Source: an uncultured Bacteroidota bacterium
GTDB taxonomy: Bacteria > Bacteroidota > Bacteroidia > Bacteroidales > WCHB1-69
DNA: 48,633 nt
Direction of reading: 5' to 3'
Assembly: GCA_902774175.1 (NCBI GenBank)
Contig: CACYHG010000038.1
Span: forward strand, 1 to 48,633
This document shows positions 1 through 8,142 of the stretch, one piece after another. A program made the position numbers and the translations under genes. The notes below the pieces were generated by a model. It was not told the origin of the DNA. It did not search any database and saw only the letters and a program-made list of their open reading frames with translations. Each line of letters starts with the position of its first letter. Positions within the stretch are counted from its first letter, which is position 1.

Positions 1-3000
1 CCGAAGATGAGGGAGGCGCTGTTGCTGCTGCTGCGTCCCTCGCCGGAGGCGGAAGAGGTGCTCTTGCCCCAGGAGGTGCAGGGAGGACCGTAGGGATAGT
101 CATAGTCCGCAAAGTAGGGAGGTGCGGCAAGCAGGGCGTAGATTCTCGGCTCGCTCATGGCGTACTGCCTGCTCTCGAACTGGTAGATCCGTTCCGACTC
201 CGTGCCGCGGATGGCCGCCAGCGTGGGGTATTCCATGGCAAAGCCGTTCAATTCTACGCAATTTACATTATATACAAATGGCGCTATTTTATGAACAGTA
301 TAATAAACATTCCCGGCCGTGGCGGTGGAGTGCACCTCTTCTTTGAAGCCGCTGCTTTTCTCGGAAAGCATCCGCGTGGTCACCGTGAAATTTCTCGTGA
401 TATTATTGCTACTGGAGTTCAAAAGTGTAACCATCTCTGTGTAGAGGGTGTTGAAGACCACCTGGTCGCGCCCCTCGGCGTTGCGGTCGAAATTTCCCAC
501 GGCCACGTTGCCGGAGGGCACCCAAAGCCCTGTATTACCGAAGTCATACGCGGAGTTGAAGTTTTTGCCGTCCCAGCGCCACACGCGTGCCATGCCTATG
601 ATGTCCATCGGCCGCTTGAATCCGCCGAGGCGGGCCAGCCGCAGGTTCAGGTTTCCTACAGCCTGGTGGTTGGGTTCGGCGATGGCGGCGGTGGTAAGCG
701 GGGAGATTCCACCGCTGGTGTGTTTGAACACATAGATGGAGCTTCCGGTGGGCTCGACATTGAAGCCATATGAATCGTTAGTAGTATAAAATGACTTTGC
801 GTGACGGCGCGGGCTGACTAAGCAGACAATGTTCGCGCTGTTGTCGCCTGTGACATCGCCCACAGCCACATCCATGAAGTTCCACAAATAGCTTTCATTA
901 GTGGTATAATCTGTAACTGATCCATATTTATCAATAACATATTTATTCACGTACTTCACCTTGGCTGTCGCGTTTGTCACCACCTGGCTGTAGGTGGGAA
1001 GTGTCGGGCGGCTGAATCCCTTGCAGAAGACCTCCATGGTTATGCTGTTCGGCTTGGAGAAGTCGGTGCTGCCCAAGGTCTCATACAGCACCACAATGTC
1101 GTTGGTGTCGTTGCCATCGACATCGCCGGCGGCCACCCGCACATTGGTGGTGGGGTAGCTACGCTCCGCCAACAGTGTCTTGTAGTTGCTGCCGTCAATA
1201 ATTTGGATGTTGCCCGCCACACCGGTTATGATGTCGTCGATGCCGTCGCCGTTACAGTCGGCGCAGCGCAGGTGGATCCGCTCCGCAAAATATTCGAACT
1301 GCTCGGCTATTCCGGTGGCGAAACCGAAGTTGTTGGTGAAGATGGCGCATTGCGGCTTGTCAATGTCCGGCATGGTGTAGCCGTAGGGGAGGGTGTCGTT
1401 ATATAACTGCTTGTAGCCGGTGGTGGAGTCGCCGTACACGGTTAGGATCAGCTTGCCGTTGTAGCTGTTGAAGTATTTCGTCTGGTTCGCTGCATATGTG
1501 CCGGTAAGGAGCGGCTCGCTCCATGTTATCTTCACAAGGTTGGAGCGCCCGCTCTGGTTGCGCTGCGCCTCCGTCTTCTTCAGCAGCCTCATGCGGTTGG
1601 CCTCGCCGGAGCTGTCCAAGCTCAGCGGCTTGCCGCTGGCTGTTTTGAGGATGCGCAGGCCGCGGTTGTTCTCCCGCACCAGCTGCATCTCGCCCGAGGA
1701 GATTTTGTAGTTTTTCCCGAGCGGCGTGTCGTCGAAGGCACCGTCCTTCTGGTGGTGCAGCATCAGGTTGGCGAGGGCGGTGTCCTCACCCATCATCCTT
1801 GCGGTTATGGCGTTATATGCCGAAAGTGCGGGCCGTACCCCGCGCACGGTGAAGGCGGTCCTGGGTGCGGCCAGCATCTGCTTGCTCATCACTGCGCTGT
1901 CGTTGCCGTCCTTCAGCTCCATGTACATCGGTTTGCCCTCAATGGCGCTGCGGGTCATTATGTAGGCGTGCAGCCCGTCGCCGCTGAAGGTGCCGTCAGG
2001 GTTGAGCCTGCCGTTAGGCTGTATCGAGAGCGACACGCTGTCAAGCGATTCGTCGTACGAGAGCCATTGTGAGCCGTCGCCCTTGTATTTTAATGCGTTG
2101 CCCGCATGTGCATAGCCGTTGAGGTTGTTGGTCACGGCCTCCAGCTCGCCTGCGGTGGGCAGCCGCCAGCCGTCGGGCAGGGCAATCTTCGCCGCCTCGT
2201 AGGTGTAGTATGCGCCGCGCTCTGCCTTGTTCTGGTCATACTCAAAATAGGCGGCCTGTGCCTTGTTGGGACTCTCTTTCCAGTTGCCCGCGTTGTTGCA
2301 CAGGGCTATCTTGCTGCTGCGCACCATCTTCAGGTTCTCGGCCATCCAGAGCAGCCCGCCCGCCTCGATTATCGGGTAGGTGTTGCCGGCGGCATCCTTG
2401 CAGGCGTACATGCTGAAAGTGACTGTGTGGGAACGTTGCGGGCTCTTCATCACGATGCAGCTCATCTCGCCGTTGCTGCCGGTGAAGCGCAGCAGGTCGC
2501 CGGGGTTGTACTGCATGTAGACCACATCGGGTGTCTCGGTGGCGGCCTTGGTCACGTTGGTCTGCGTGCGGCTCTTCATCTGCTGCCCCTCAATGTGGGT
2601 GTTGCCGATGCGGATGGGCTGTCCGCTGCGCTTGCCCATGCACATCCACTTGGTGGCGTACTGGATTCCGCAGCCGCGCAGGCTGACCATGTACATGCCG
2701 TTGTTCTGTTGCGGCAGCACAATGCTGTGGTCGCCCGCCTCAAGCTGGAACTCGCCGTTCTGCACCAGCCGTCCCTGCATGTCGAAGATGTCCACGCGTA
2801 TTTTGCCGGATTTCGGCAGGGTGAAGACCACGTTGGCCTCCGCCGGTGCGGGGTTCGGATAGACAAGCGGCTCCAGAAAGCGCACCTTCTGCTCCTTAAC
2901 GCCTGTGCCGGGCACGTCGCTCAGCCGCAGGATGTTGTCACCGCGCAGCTCCAAAGCCTTGCGCTGCGTCAGATTCTCCACAACCACCTTGTTCACGACG

Positions 3001-3119
3001 TTGGCGTCGCCCGCCGCCGCGAAGGTGATGTCTAAGGTGTGCGTGCTGTCCTGCGCCTTCACCGCTGAAAACAGCGGAAGCAGCGCACACACGATCAGAA
3101 ATAAAAATGCACGATTCAT
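1..3119 (-). CDS. Secreted FISUMP / FG-GAP-repeat protein, 3' end missing
   Basis: The frame stays open from an ATG at 3119 to the left edge (about 1039 codons), so the C-terminus lies outside the window. Residues 1-23 are a signal peptide ending AVKAQ. Residues about 25-70 resemble the N-terminal module often found before FISUMP domains. Residues about 84-150 look like a T9SS type A sorting fold (YPNP at 87-90, then IFDMQGRLV), but here it is near the N-terminus. Residues about 255-395 match the Fibrobacter succinogenes major paralogous domain (GGLLWMAENLK, GWRLPTAGELE). From about 600 to 940 come Asp-rich FG-GAP/VCBS-like blades (DCNGDGIDDI, DVDGNDTNDIV, DVTGDNSANIV). The last visible stretch is Ser-rich. 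It is probably exported, but no enzymatic role can be assigned. Domain calls are by eye. Confidence 0.85.
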   Translation of the reverse strand, partial: MNRAFLFLIVCALLPLFSAVKAQDSTHTLDITFAAAGDANVVNKVVVENLTQRKALELRGDNILRLSDVPGTGVKEQKVRFLEPLVYPNPAPAEANVVFTLPKSGKIRVDIFDMQGRLVQNGEFQLEAGDHSIVLPQQNNGMYMVSLRGCGIQYATKWMCMGKRSGQPIRIGNTHIEGQQMKSRTQTNVTKAATETPDVVYMQYNPGDLLRFTGSNGEMSCIVMKSPQRSHTVTFSMYACKDAAGNTYPIIEAGGLLWMAENLKMVRSSKIALCNNAGNWKESPNKAQAAYFEYDQNKAERGAYYTYEAAKIALPDGWRLPTAGELEAVTNNLNGYAHAGNALKYKGDGSQWLSYDESLDSVSLSIQPNGRLNPDGTFSGDGLHAYIMTRSAIEGKPMYMELKDGNDSAVMSKQMLAAPRTAFTVRGVRPALSAYNAITARMMGEDTALANLMLHHQKDGAFDDTPLGKNYKISSGEMQLVRENNRGLRILKTASGKPLSLDSSGEANRMRLLKKTEAQRNQSGRSNLVKITWSEPLLTGTYAANQTKYFNSYNGKLILTVYGDSTTGYKQLYNDTLPYGYTMPDIDKPQCAIFTNNFGFATGIAEQFEYFAERIHLRCADCNGDGIDDIITGVAGNIQIIDGSNYKTLLAERSYPTTNVRVAAGDVDGNDTNDIVVLYETLGSTDFSKPNSITMEVFCKGFSRPTLPTYSQVVTNATAKVKYVNKYVIDKYGSVTDYTTNESYLWNFMDVAVGDVTGDNSANIVCLVSPRRHAKSFYTTNDSYGFNVEPTGSSIYVFKHTSGGISPLTTAAIAEPNHQAVGNLNLRLARLGGFKRPMDIIGMARVWRWDGKNFNSAYDFGNTGLWVPSGNVAVGNFDRNAEGRDQVVFNTLYTEMVTLLNSSSNNITRNFTVTTRMLSEKSSGFKEEVHSTATAGNVYYTVHKIAPFVYNVNCVELNGFAMEYPTLAAIRGTESERIYQFESRQYAMSEPRIYALLAAPPYFADYDYPYGPPCTSWGKSTSSASGEGRSSSNSASLIF

Positions 3120-3146
3120 ACGAATAACGATTTTAATTATAAAACG

Positions 3147-3154
3147 CAAAAATA
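3147..3154 (-). promoter_or_regulatory. Bacteroidota -7 box for the FISUMP gene
   Basis: On the minus strand this reads TATTTTTG, fitting the TAnnTTTG -7 consensus of Bacteroidota sigma-ABfr promoters. It lies about 28 bases upstream of the ATG at 3119. No clear -33 TTTG was seen. Confidence 0.5.
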
Positions 3155-3196
3155 TAAAAAAAATGGATATGAAAAACGTTGCGGAAAAAAAATATG

Positions 3197-3293
3197 TAGG
3201 GACGTCATGGCGTCCCTATACCATGGCGTACCGCCGATACCAATGGAACCATGGCGTCCCTATACCATTACGCCACGCCGATACCGATGGAAA
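3197..3293. repeat. Intergenic repeat: hairpin plus two imperfect 44-bp units
   Basis: TAGGGACG (3197-3204) and CGTCCCTA (3211-3218) form a perfect 8-bp inverted repeat with a 6-base loop. Two direct units of 44 bp follow (3206-3249 and 3250-3293). Both begin CATGGCGTCCCTATACCAT and end in a CCGATACC.ATGGAA motif, diverging in the middle. The tract sits in the divergent gap between two secreted-protein genes. It resembles the small palindromic intergenic repeats found in many genomes, but I cannot show other copies from this window. Confidence 0.7.
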
Positions 3294-3309
3294 CGCGATT
3301 TTTTTTCCG

Positions 3310-3328
3310 CCCCGTGTAATAAACGGGG
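3310..3328. repeat. Short inverted repeat CCCCGT/ACGGGG
   Basis: CCCCGT (3310-3315), a 7-base loop, then ACGGGG (3323-3328). It lies about 17 bases after the 44-bp units and before the promoter of the next gene. It has no T-tract, so a terminator is unlikely. It may be the other end of the same repeat element. Confidence 0.45.
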
Positions 3329-3366
3329 TGGTAAATACGTTATATAGATGATTAACCCTAAAAATA

Positions 3367-3374
3367 TAATTTTG
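3367..3374 (+). promoter_or_regulatory. -7 box abutting the surface-protein start codon
   Basis: TAATTTTG fits TAnnTTTG but ends only two bases before the ATG at 3377. If it is used, transcription would begin inside the first codons. Then either translation starts further downstream or this match is fortuitous. Confidence 0.3.
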
Positions 3375-3376
3375 GT

Positions 3377-5830
3377 ATGGCACGGTTTAAGGCACACAGG
3401 TATGATTGTTCGTTGTCAGCGGCATGGCTTCTGGCTGCGGTTCTGTGCCTTCCGGTCGGTTTTCTGCATGCGCAACAGCCAGGCACTGAATTCTGGTTCT
3501 CATTTGGAAAAACCTATTATCCGTCATCACATTTGCCGACGAATTATGAAATCAATATCTCCTCTCCGCACCATGCCAAAGGATCCATTATCTTTTGGCA
3601 TACAGGGGAGAAGGTGCAGTTTAATGTGTTGCCTGGGCATGTGTTCAATTACCGGCTTTCAACTAACCAGTCAAATGCCTGCCTCCATAATATCTACGGA
3701 AAAAACAATATGAGTGTGCAGGTTTGTGGCGACAGTGCCTTTCACGTTTCTGTGTTAGCTTCGCAAATTGGCTCTTCGGATGCCACTTCGCTGCTTCCTG
3801 TTGATGAGTGGGGGACAGAGTATTGTTTTTTCAGACAGTCGGGGAAATCAAATCTTGCAACTGATGAGGTGGTGCTGATTGTGGCGGCGTCAAACAATAC
3901 GGTTGTGACCATTGGCGGCAACCCTTTGTGCACACTTGACATGGGAGAGACTTTTTATGCCCAAATTCCTGCATCAGCGACAAGCAGGAAAATCAGCAGC
4001 AATAATCCTGTCGCCCTGTTTGACGTGGAGCAGCTGTCATATGTCCCCAATGATGGTTGTGGCAGTTCGGACCAATCATTGGAACAGTATTTTCCCATTC
4101 AAAACTGTGGTAAGGATTTTTTCATTCCTGTCACCCACATGGGTCGGGAATTTGTTCAGGTGGTGGCGTTGGAAGATAGCACCAATATATCCCAGAACGG
4201 CGGGAAACTTCGCACCGACATCAGCGGGGTTGGCAGGCTGGGCGGGCTTCATGCGGAGGAATGGGCGTGGATTGAAATAGTTAGGGAAAACCATGGGTGC
4301 TTCATTTCCGCAGACAAGCCGGTCATGGTCCTCTCCTTTATGACCGGCAACCGCTATTATCTTAAAAACGGTTATGGAGATCCTTCCGTCGTGTGGGTGC
4401 CGGCAACGGCAAACCGGGTCAAATCATGCATAATAAAGCCTTTCGTCATAAATGGCTCCCAATCCGCTCCACCAGGTGAAGTTCTTGTTAAACCAATCTG
4501 GCATTCCATTGTGGTCACGTCGGCCGCAGGGAAAAACAGCTGTACGGTAAGTGCTGACAACGGTGCGCCGCGTCCGCTCTATGGCGGAGTTTGGGTGGAC
4601 CATCCGTCCGGTTGGTCATATTATGACATGCCATTGGACAAAGACACCACATACACCTTCTCCAACAATGCTTTCGGCTTACAGGCCTACAGCTACGGAC
4701 TGGCCCAGGTCGAGAGCTATCACCTGCTTGCCTCCGTTCCCAAAAAGGAGCTTCAAGTCTCCTTCACTGCCAACGACACCCATTTCCTGAAACTTCCGGA
4801 CATGTTTTTTTGTGAGCAGGCAGTCACCTTCAATGCTGAAATCAAGGATTCGATCAGCAGCCAGCCCGGACACATAAAATGGTATGTTGACTCTGTTGAG
4901 GAGACTGTGGCACGCGACCAGCTGGTGTGGAAAAAACATTTCACTAAAGGGACCTACCATATCCGAATGGAAATCCGCTACAATGATTGGGGCGGCACCG
5001 CCAGTGTCTCCTCCATACTGCGCATCACCTCTTTGGAGGCGGATGTCAGCACCACTCCGGAACACTGCCATCAAAGCGACGGCCGCATTATCCTCTCCGT
5101 ACGCAGTGAGGCTCCTGCCTCCCTGCTCTTCGAACTGGACAGTTCCGGCGGCTACAGCAATCCCATCAACGGATTGAAGTCGGGATGGTACCACCTCCGC
5201 ATAACTGATGCCTACTGTGAATGGCAGCAGCAGGTGTACATTGACAGTTCGATGGGGCCCAAGGCTGATTTTGATGTCTCCGACACAGTTGCTGTGACCG
5301 GAATGAAAATTATTTTTACCGACCGCTCTGTCCCGGACGGTGCGGGACTTGCCTTTTGGCATTGGGAATTTGGGGATAACTCCTCCTGTTTCACCCGCAA
5401 TGCCACGCATGAATACCGGACTGAAAATGTGTTCAATGTGCAATTGGTGGTGACGGATTCAAACCTTTGTTCCGACACTACGGAAAAAAACATCCGCGTG
5501 CTGCCACAAATCTGTTTTCCAAATGCCTTTGCACCGGAAAGCGAAATGGAGGGGAACCGCTTTTTCCATCCCATGGATGAAAGCGAAAAATACCATTATT
5601 CCTCTTTCGACATGACCGTTTACAATCGATGGGGAAATACGGTGTGGCACCAGCACTGTGAAGGCGGCGGATGTCCCCACTATCACGACAGCGGATTCTG
5701 GTGGGACGGAACTGACAGCCAGGGGAGGCCGCTCAACGCCGGTGTATTTTTCTATGTGGTGAAGGTCACTTTCAATTCAAGTGACAGCCAGCCGCTTCTT
5801 ATTAAAGGGTCGGTCACCCTGTTCCGGTAG
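3377..5830 (+). CDS. IgGFc-binding/PKD/CHU_C surface protein, T9SS type B cargo
   Basis: An 817-residue exported protein. Residues 1-33 form a signal peptide (hydrophobic LAAVLCLPVGFLHAQ). Residues about 35-420 resemble the IgGFc-binding N-terminal domain (PF17517 type): GTEFWFSFG near the start, then NPVALFDVEQLS and KPVMVLSFMTG. A PKD domain follows at about 640-705 (WEFGDNSSCFTRNATHEY). The last roughly 110 residues match the gliding-motility-associated CHU_C / T9SS type B sorting domain (FPNAFAPES, YNRWGNTVW, WDGTDSQGRPLNAGVFFYVVK). Known CHU_C proteins cross the outer membrane by T9SS and stay at or leave the surface. A role in host or particle adhesion is inference. It stands alone between divergent and downstream promoters. 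Confidence 0.88.
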   Translation: MARFKAHRYDCSLSAAWLLAAVLCLPVGFLHAQQPGTEFWFSFGKTYYPSSHLPTNYEINISSPHHAKGSIIFWHTGEKVQFNVLPGHVFNYRLSTNQSNACLHNIYGKNNMSVQVCGDSAFHVSVLASQIGSSDATSLLPVDEWGTEYCFFRQSGKSNLATDEVVLIVAASNNTVVTIGGNPLCTLDMGETFYAQIPASATSRKISSNNPVALFDVEQLSYVPNDGCGSSDQSLEQYFPIQNCGKDFFIPVTHMGREFVQVVALEDSTNISQNGGKLRTDISGVGRLGGLHAEEWAWIEIVRENHGCFISADKPVMVLSFMTGNRYYLKNGYGDPSVVWVPATANRVKSCIIKPFVINGSQSAPPGEVLVKPIWHSIVVTSAAGKNSCTVSADNGAPRPLYGGVWVDHPSGWSYYDMPLDKDTTYTFSNNAFGLQAYSYGLAQVESYHLLASVPKKELQVSFTANDTHFLKLPDMFFCEQAVTFNAEIKDSISSQPGHIKWYVDSVEETVARDQLVWKKHFTKGTYHIRMEIRYNDWGGTASVSSILRITSLEADVSTTPEHCHQSDGRIILSVRSEAPASLLFELDSSGGYSNPINGLKSGWYHLRITDAYCEWQQQVYIDSSMGPKADFDVSDTVAVTGMKIIFTDRSVPDGAGLAFWHWEFGDNSSCFTRNATHEYRTENVFNVQLVVTDSNLCSDTTEKNIRVLPQICFPNAFAPESEMEGNRFFHPMDESEKYHYSSFDMTVYNRWGNTVWHQHCEGGGCPHYHDSGFWWDGTDSQGRPLNAGVFFYVVKVTFNSSDSQPLLIKGSVTLFR

Positions 5831-5897
5831 GGACACATTTTTTTGCACCTCTTTTTTGAAAACAAAATGCCGTGTGCAATGATGTTGTTTTTTTGAT

Positions 5898-5905
5898 TAC
5901 TTTTG
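5898..5905 (+). promoter_or_regulatory. -7 box for prfA-ribD
   Basis: TACTTTTG followed by CA, a close TAnnTTTG match, 27 bases upstream of the prfA ATG. The same TACTTTTGC string recurs upstream of lptD, arcC, comF and gpmA, which supports it as this genome's housekeeping promoter. Confidence 0.6.
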
Positions 5906-5932
5906 CACTTTTGATTCGGAAAAATACAAATA

Positions 5933-7024
5933 ATGGATTCTCTGTTAGATAAGTTAGAACTGATTTACAAACGCTGGCTGGAGATCGGCGAGGAGATTAC
6001 AAAACCGGAGGTGGTGGCGGACATGAAGAAGTTCGTCAAGCTGAGCAAGGACTACAAGGACCTGCAGGCGGTGGTGGACGCATACCAGCAGTACAAGAAT
6101 GTGCTGGGAAATATCCAGAATGCGAAGGATGTCATTGCCAATGAGAAGGATGAGGAATTCCGCACCATGGCCAAGGAGGAGCTTGTCACCCTAAACGAAA
6201 CATGCGCGAAGCTGGAGGAGGAGATAAGGCTGCTGCTGATTCCGGCCGATCCGCAGGACGGCAAGAACGCCATTGTGGAGATTCGTGCCGGCACCGGCGG
6301 TGACGAGGCCAGCATTTTCGCAGGTGACCTCTACCGCATGTACACCCACTATTGTGAGGCGAAGGGATGGAAAATTGAGGTGGCCTCCATGACGGAGGGT
6401 ACGGTTGGCGGTTTCAAGGAGATAGTTTTCAACGTTATCGGCAGCGGCGCCTACGGCCTTATGAAGTATGAGTCGGGCGTGCACCGCGTGCAGCGTGTGC
6501 CGCAGACGGAGACCCAGGGGCGTGTGCATACCTCCGCCGCCTCGGTGGTGGTTCTGCCGGAGGCTGACGAGTTTGACGTTGATCTGAAGGAGAAGGATAT
6601 CCGTAAGGACACCTACTGCGCATCCGGCCCCGGCGGACAGTGCGTGAACACCACCTATTCGGCCGTCAGGCTCACCCACATCCCGACCGGCATCGTGGTG
6701 GCAATCCAGGACGAGAAGTCCCAGATCAAGAATCTGGAGAAGGCTATGAAGATTCTGCGTACCCGTGTCTTCGAGCGTGAATATCAGAAATATCTGGACG
6801 AGGTCTCCTCAAAGCGGAAGACCATGGTCTCCACTGGCGACCGCTCCGCAAAAATCCGCACCTACAACTATCCGCAGAACCGTGTGACCGACCACCGCAT
6901 CAACTATACAATGTACAACCTCACCAATTTTGTCAACGGGGACATCCAGGACATGATTGAGGCGCTGCAGGTGGCCGAGAATGCCGAAAGGCTGAAGGCA
7001 TCTGTGGAGGAATCCGCCGCCTGA
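5933..7024 (+). CDS. prfA: Peptide chain release factor 1
   Basis: A 363-residue class I release factor that terminates translation at UAA and UAG. The peptidyl-tRNA hydrolysis motif GGQ is at 234-236 within SGPGGQCVNTTYSAVRLTHIPTG. The codon-recognition tripeptide is PQT at 190-192 (VQRVPQTETQGRVH), the P-x-T form of RF1 rather than the SPF of RF2. The N-terminal helical domain and GTGGDEA region are intact, and the length is normal. Its TGA stop (7022-7024) shares its last A with the ribD ATG, so the two genes are translationally coupled. Confidence 0.97.
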   Translation: MDSLLDKLELIYKRWLEIGEEITKPEVVADMKKFVKLSKDYKDLQAVVDAYQQYKNVLGNIQNAKDVIANEKDEEFRTMAKEELVTLNETCAKLEEEIRLLLIPADPQDGKNAIVEIRAGTGGDEASIFAGDLYRMYTHYCEAKGWKIEVASMTEGTVGGFKEIVFNVIGSGAYGLMKYESGVHRVQRVPQTETQGRVHTSAASVVVLPEADEFDVDLKEKDIRKDTYCASGPGGQCVNTTYSAVRLTHIPTGIVVAIQDEKSQIKNLEKAMKILRTRVFEREYQKYLDEVSSKRKTMVSTGDRSAKIRTYNYPQNRVTDHRINYTMYNLTNFVNGDIQDMIEALQVAENAERLKASVEESAA

Positions 7025-8100
7025 TGTTTTGCCAGCAGGATGAGATTTTCATGCGCCGCTGCCTTGAAATCGCAAGGCACGGCATCGGTCATGCCGCCCC
7101 CAATCCCATGGTGGGCGCGGTGATTGTGCATGAGGGGGAAATCATAGGGGAGGGTTTCCATGCCCGCTGCGGCGGCCCTCACGCCGAAGTGGAGGCTGTG
7201 CGTTCGGTACGGCATCCGGAGCTGCTTCCGCAATCAACACTTTATGTAAGCTTGGAGCCATGCTGCCATTATGGCAAGACTCCGCCCTGCACGGAACTTA
7301 TTCTTAAACACCGTATTCCGAAGGTGGTGGTGGCCTGTAGCGACCCAAATCCGCAGGTGGGCGGCAAAGGTATCAGCCGTCTGCGCGAAGAGGGCTGCGA
7401 GGTGGTGACCGGCGTGCTGGAGGCTGAAGCCCGTGAACTTAACCGCCGTTTCTTCACCTTTCAGGAAAAAAGGCGGCCATACATTATATTGAAATGGGCG
7501 CAGAGTTTGGACGGCTTCATGGATGTGGCGCGGGACGGCAGTGAACCGGAATCCTATTGGATTACCAACGACGCGTTGAAAATCCGTGTGCACCAGTGGC
7601 GGGCGGAGGAGCCTGCAATCTGGGTCGGGGCGAACACCATCCTGAACGACAATCCGCAGCTGAATGTCCGCCATGCCGCAGGCCGTCAGCCGCTGCGTGT
7701 GGCCTGCTTCAATCCGCTGCCGGCGGAGCCGGAGCGCTACCGCCTTTTCGACGGGCAGCAGCCCACGCTTGTTTTTGTGCCGGAGCCGCATCCGCAGGCT
7801 GAAAATCTTGAGTATTGCGTTGTGCCGTTCCCCGAACGCGCAAAAGGGGAGCTTTTCCCCAGGGAATGGCTTGGGATGATTCTCAGTAAGCTGTACGAAA
7901 GGCAGGTGCAGTCCGTGCTGGTTGAAGGTGGCCGCGTGCTGTTGGATAGCCTGCTCTCCGCCGGACTATGGGACGAGGCGCGGGTGCTTACGGGCAGCGT
8001 GACGCTCCGTCGCGGCATGGAGGCACCGACGCTTCCGCAACAGCCCGAATCAACGGAGGTTGTTCAGGATAACAGTATTCTTTACTACCGGAACCGCTGA
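7024..8100 (+). CDS. ribD: Riboflavin biosynthesis deaminase/reductase RibD
   Basis: A 358-residue bifunctional enzyme for two early riboflavin steps: deamination of the GTP-derived diaminopyrimidine, then reduction of the ribosyl side chain. The N-terminal cytidine-deaminase-like domain has the zinc site HAE (53-55), with PCC (Cys80) and Cys89 in PCCHYGKTPPC. The C-terminal reductase domain begins near residue 150 (YIILKWAQSLDG) and includes VLVEGGRVLLDSLL. It overlaps prfA by one base. The pairing with prfA is not a pathway link. A terminator hairpin forms around its stop codon. Confidence 0.96.
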   Translation: MFCQQDEIFMRRCLEIARHGIGHAAPNPMVGAVIVHEGEIIGEGFHARCGGPHAEVEAVRSVRHPELLPQSTLYVSLEPCCHYGKTPPCTELILKHRIPKVVVACSDPNPQVGGKGISRLREEGCEVVTGVLEAEARELNRRFFTFQEKRRPYIILKWAQSLDGFMDVARDGSEPESYWITNDALKIRVHQWRAEEPAIWVGANTILNDNPQLNVRHAAGRQPLRVACFNPLPAEPERYRLFDGQQPTLVFVPEPHPQAENLEYCVVPFPERAKGELFPREWLGMILSKLYERQVQSVLVEGGRVLLDSLLSAGLWDEARVLTGSVTLRRGMEAPTLPQQPESTEVVQDNSILYYRNR

Positions 8101-8115
8101 GGTTCCATTTTTTTT
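8090..8115 (+). terminator. Intrinsic terminator overlapping the ribD stop codon
   Basis: GGAACC (8090-8095), loop GCTGA, GGTTCC (8101-8106), one A, then eight T. The loop contains the ribD TGA. Read on the minus strand there is no T-tract, so it serves only the rightward prfA-ribD transcript and not the convergent GH28-like gene. Confidence 0.75.
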
Positions 8116-8142
8116 GCCTTTACAGGTGTTCCGCGGAGGCGG

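Noticed and set aside
2106..3035. Long rightward open frame (309 codons) inside the FISUMP gene
   Set aside because: It is antisense to a continuous leftward frame with signal peptide and recognisable domains. Its translation is His/Val/Leu-rich low-complexity typical of an antisense shadow.
5805..5850. Terminator after the CHU_C protein
   Set aside because: Only a 4-bp stem (CCCT/AGGG) before the T-run, too weak to call.
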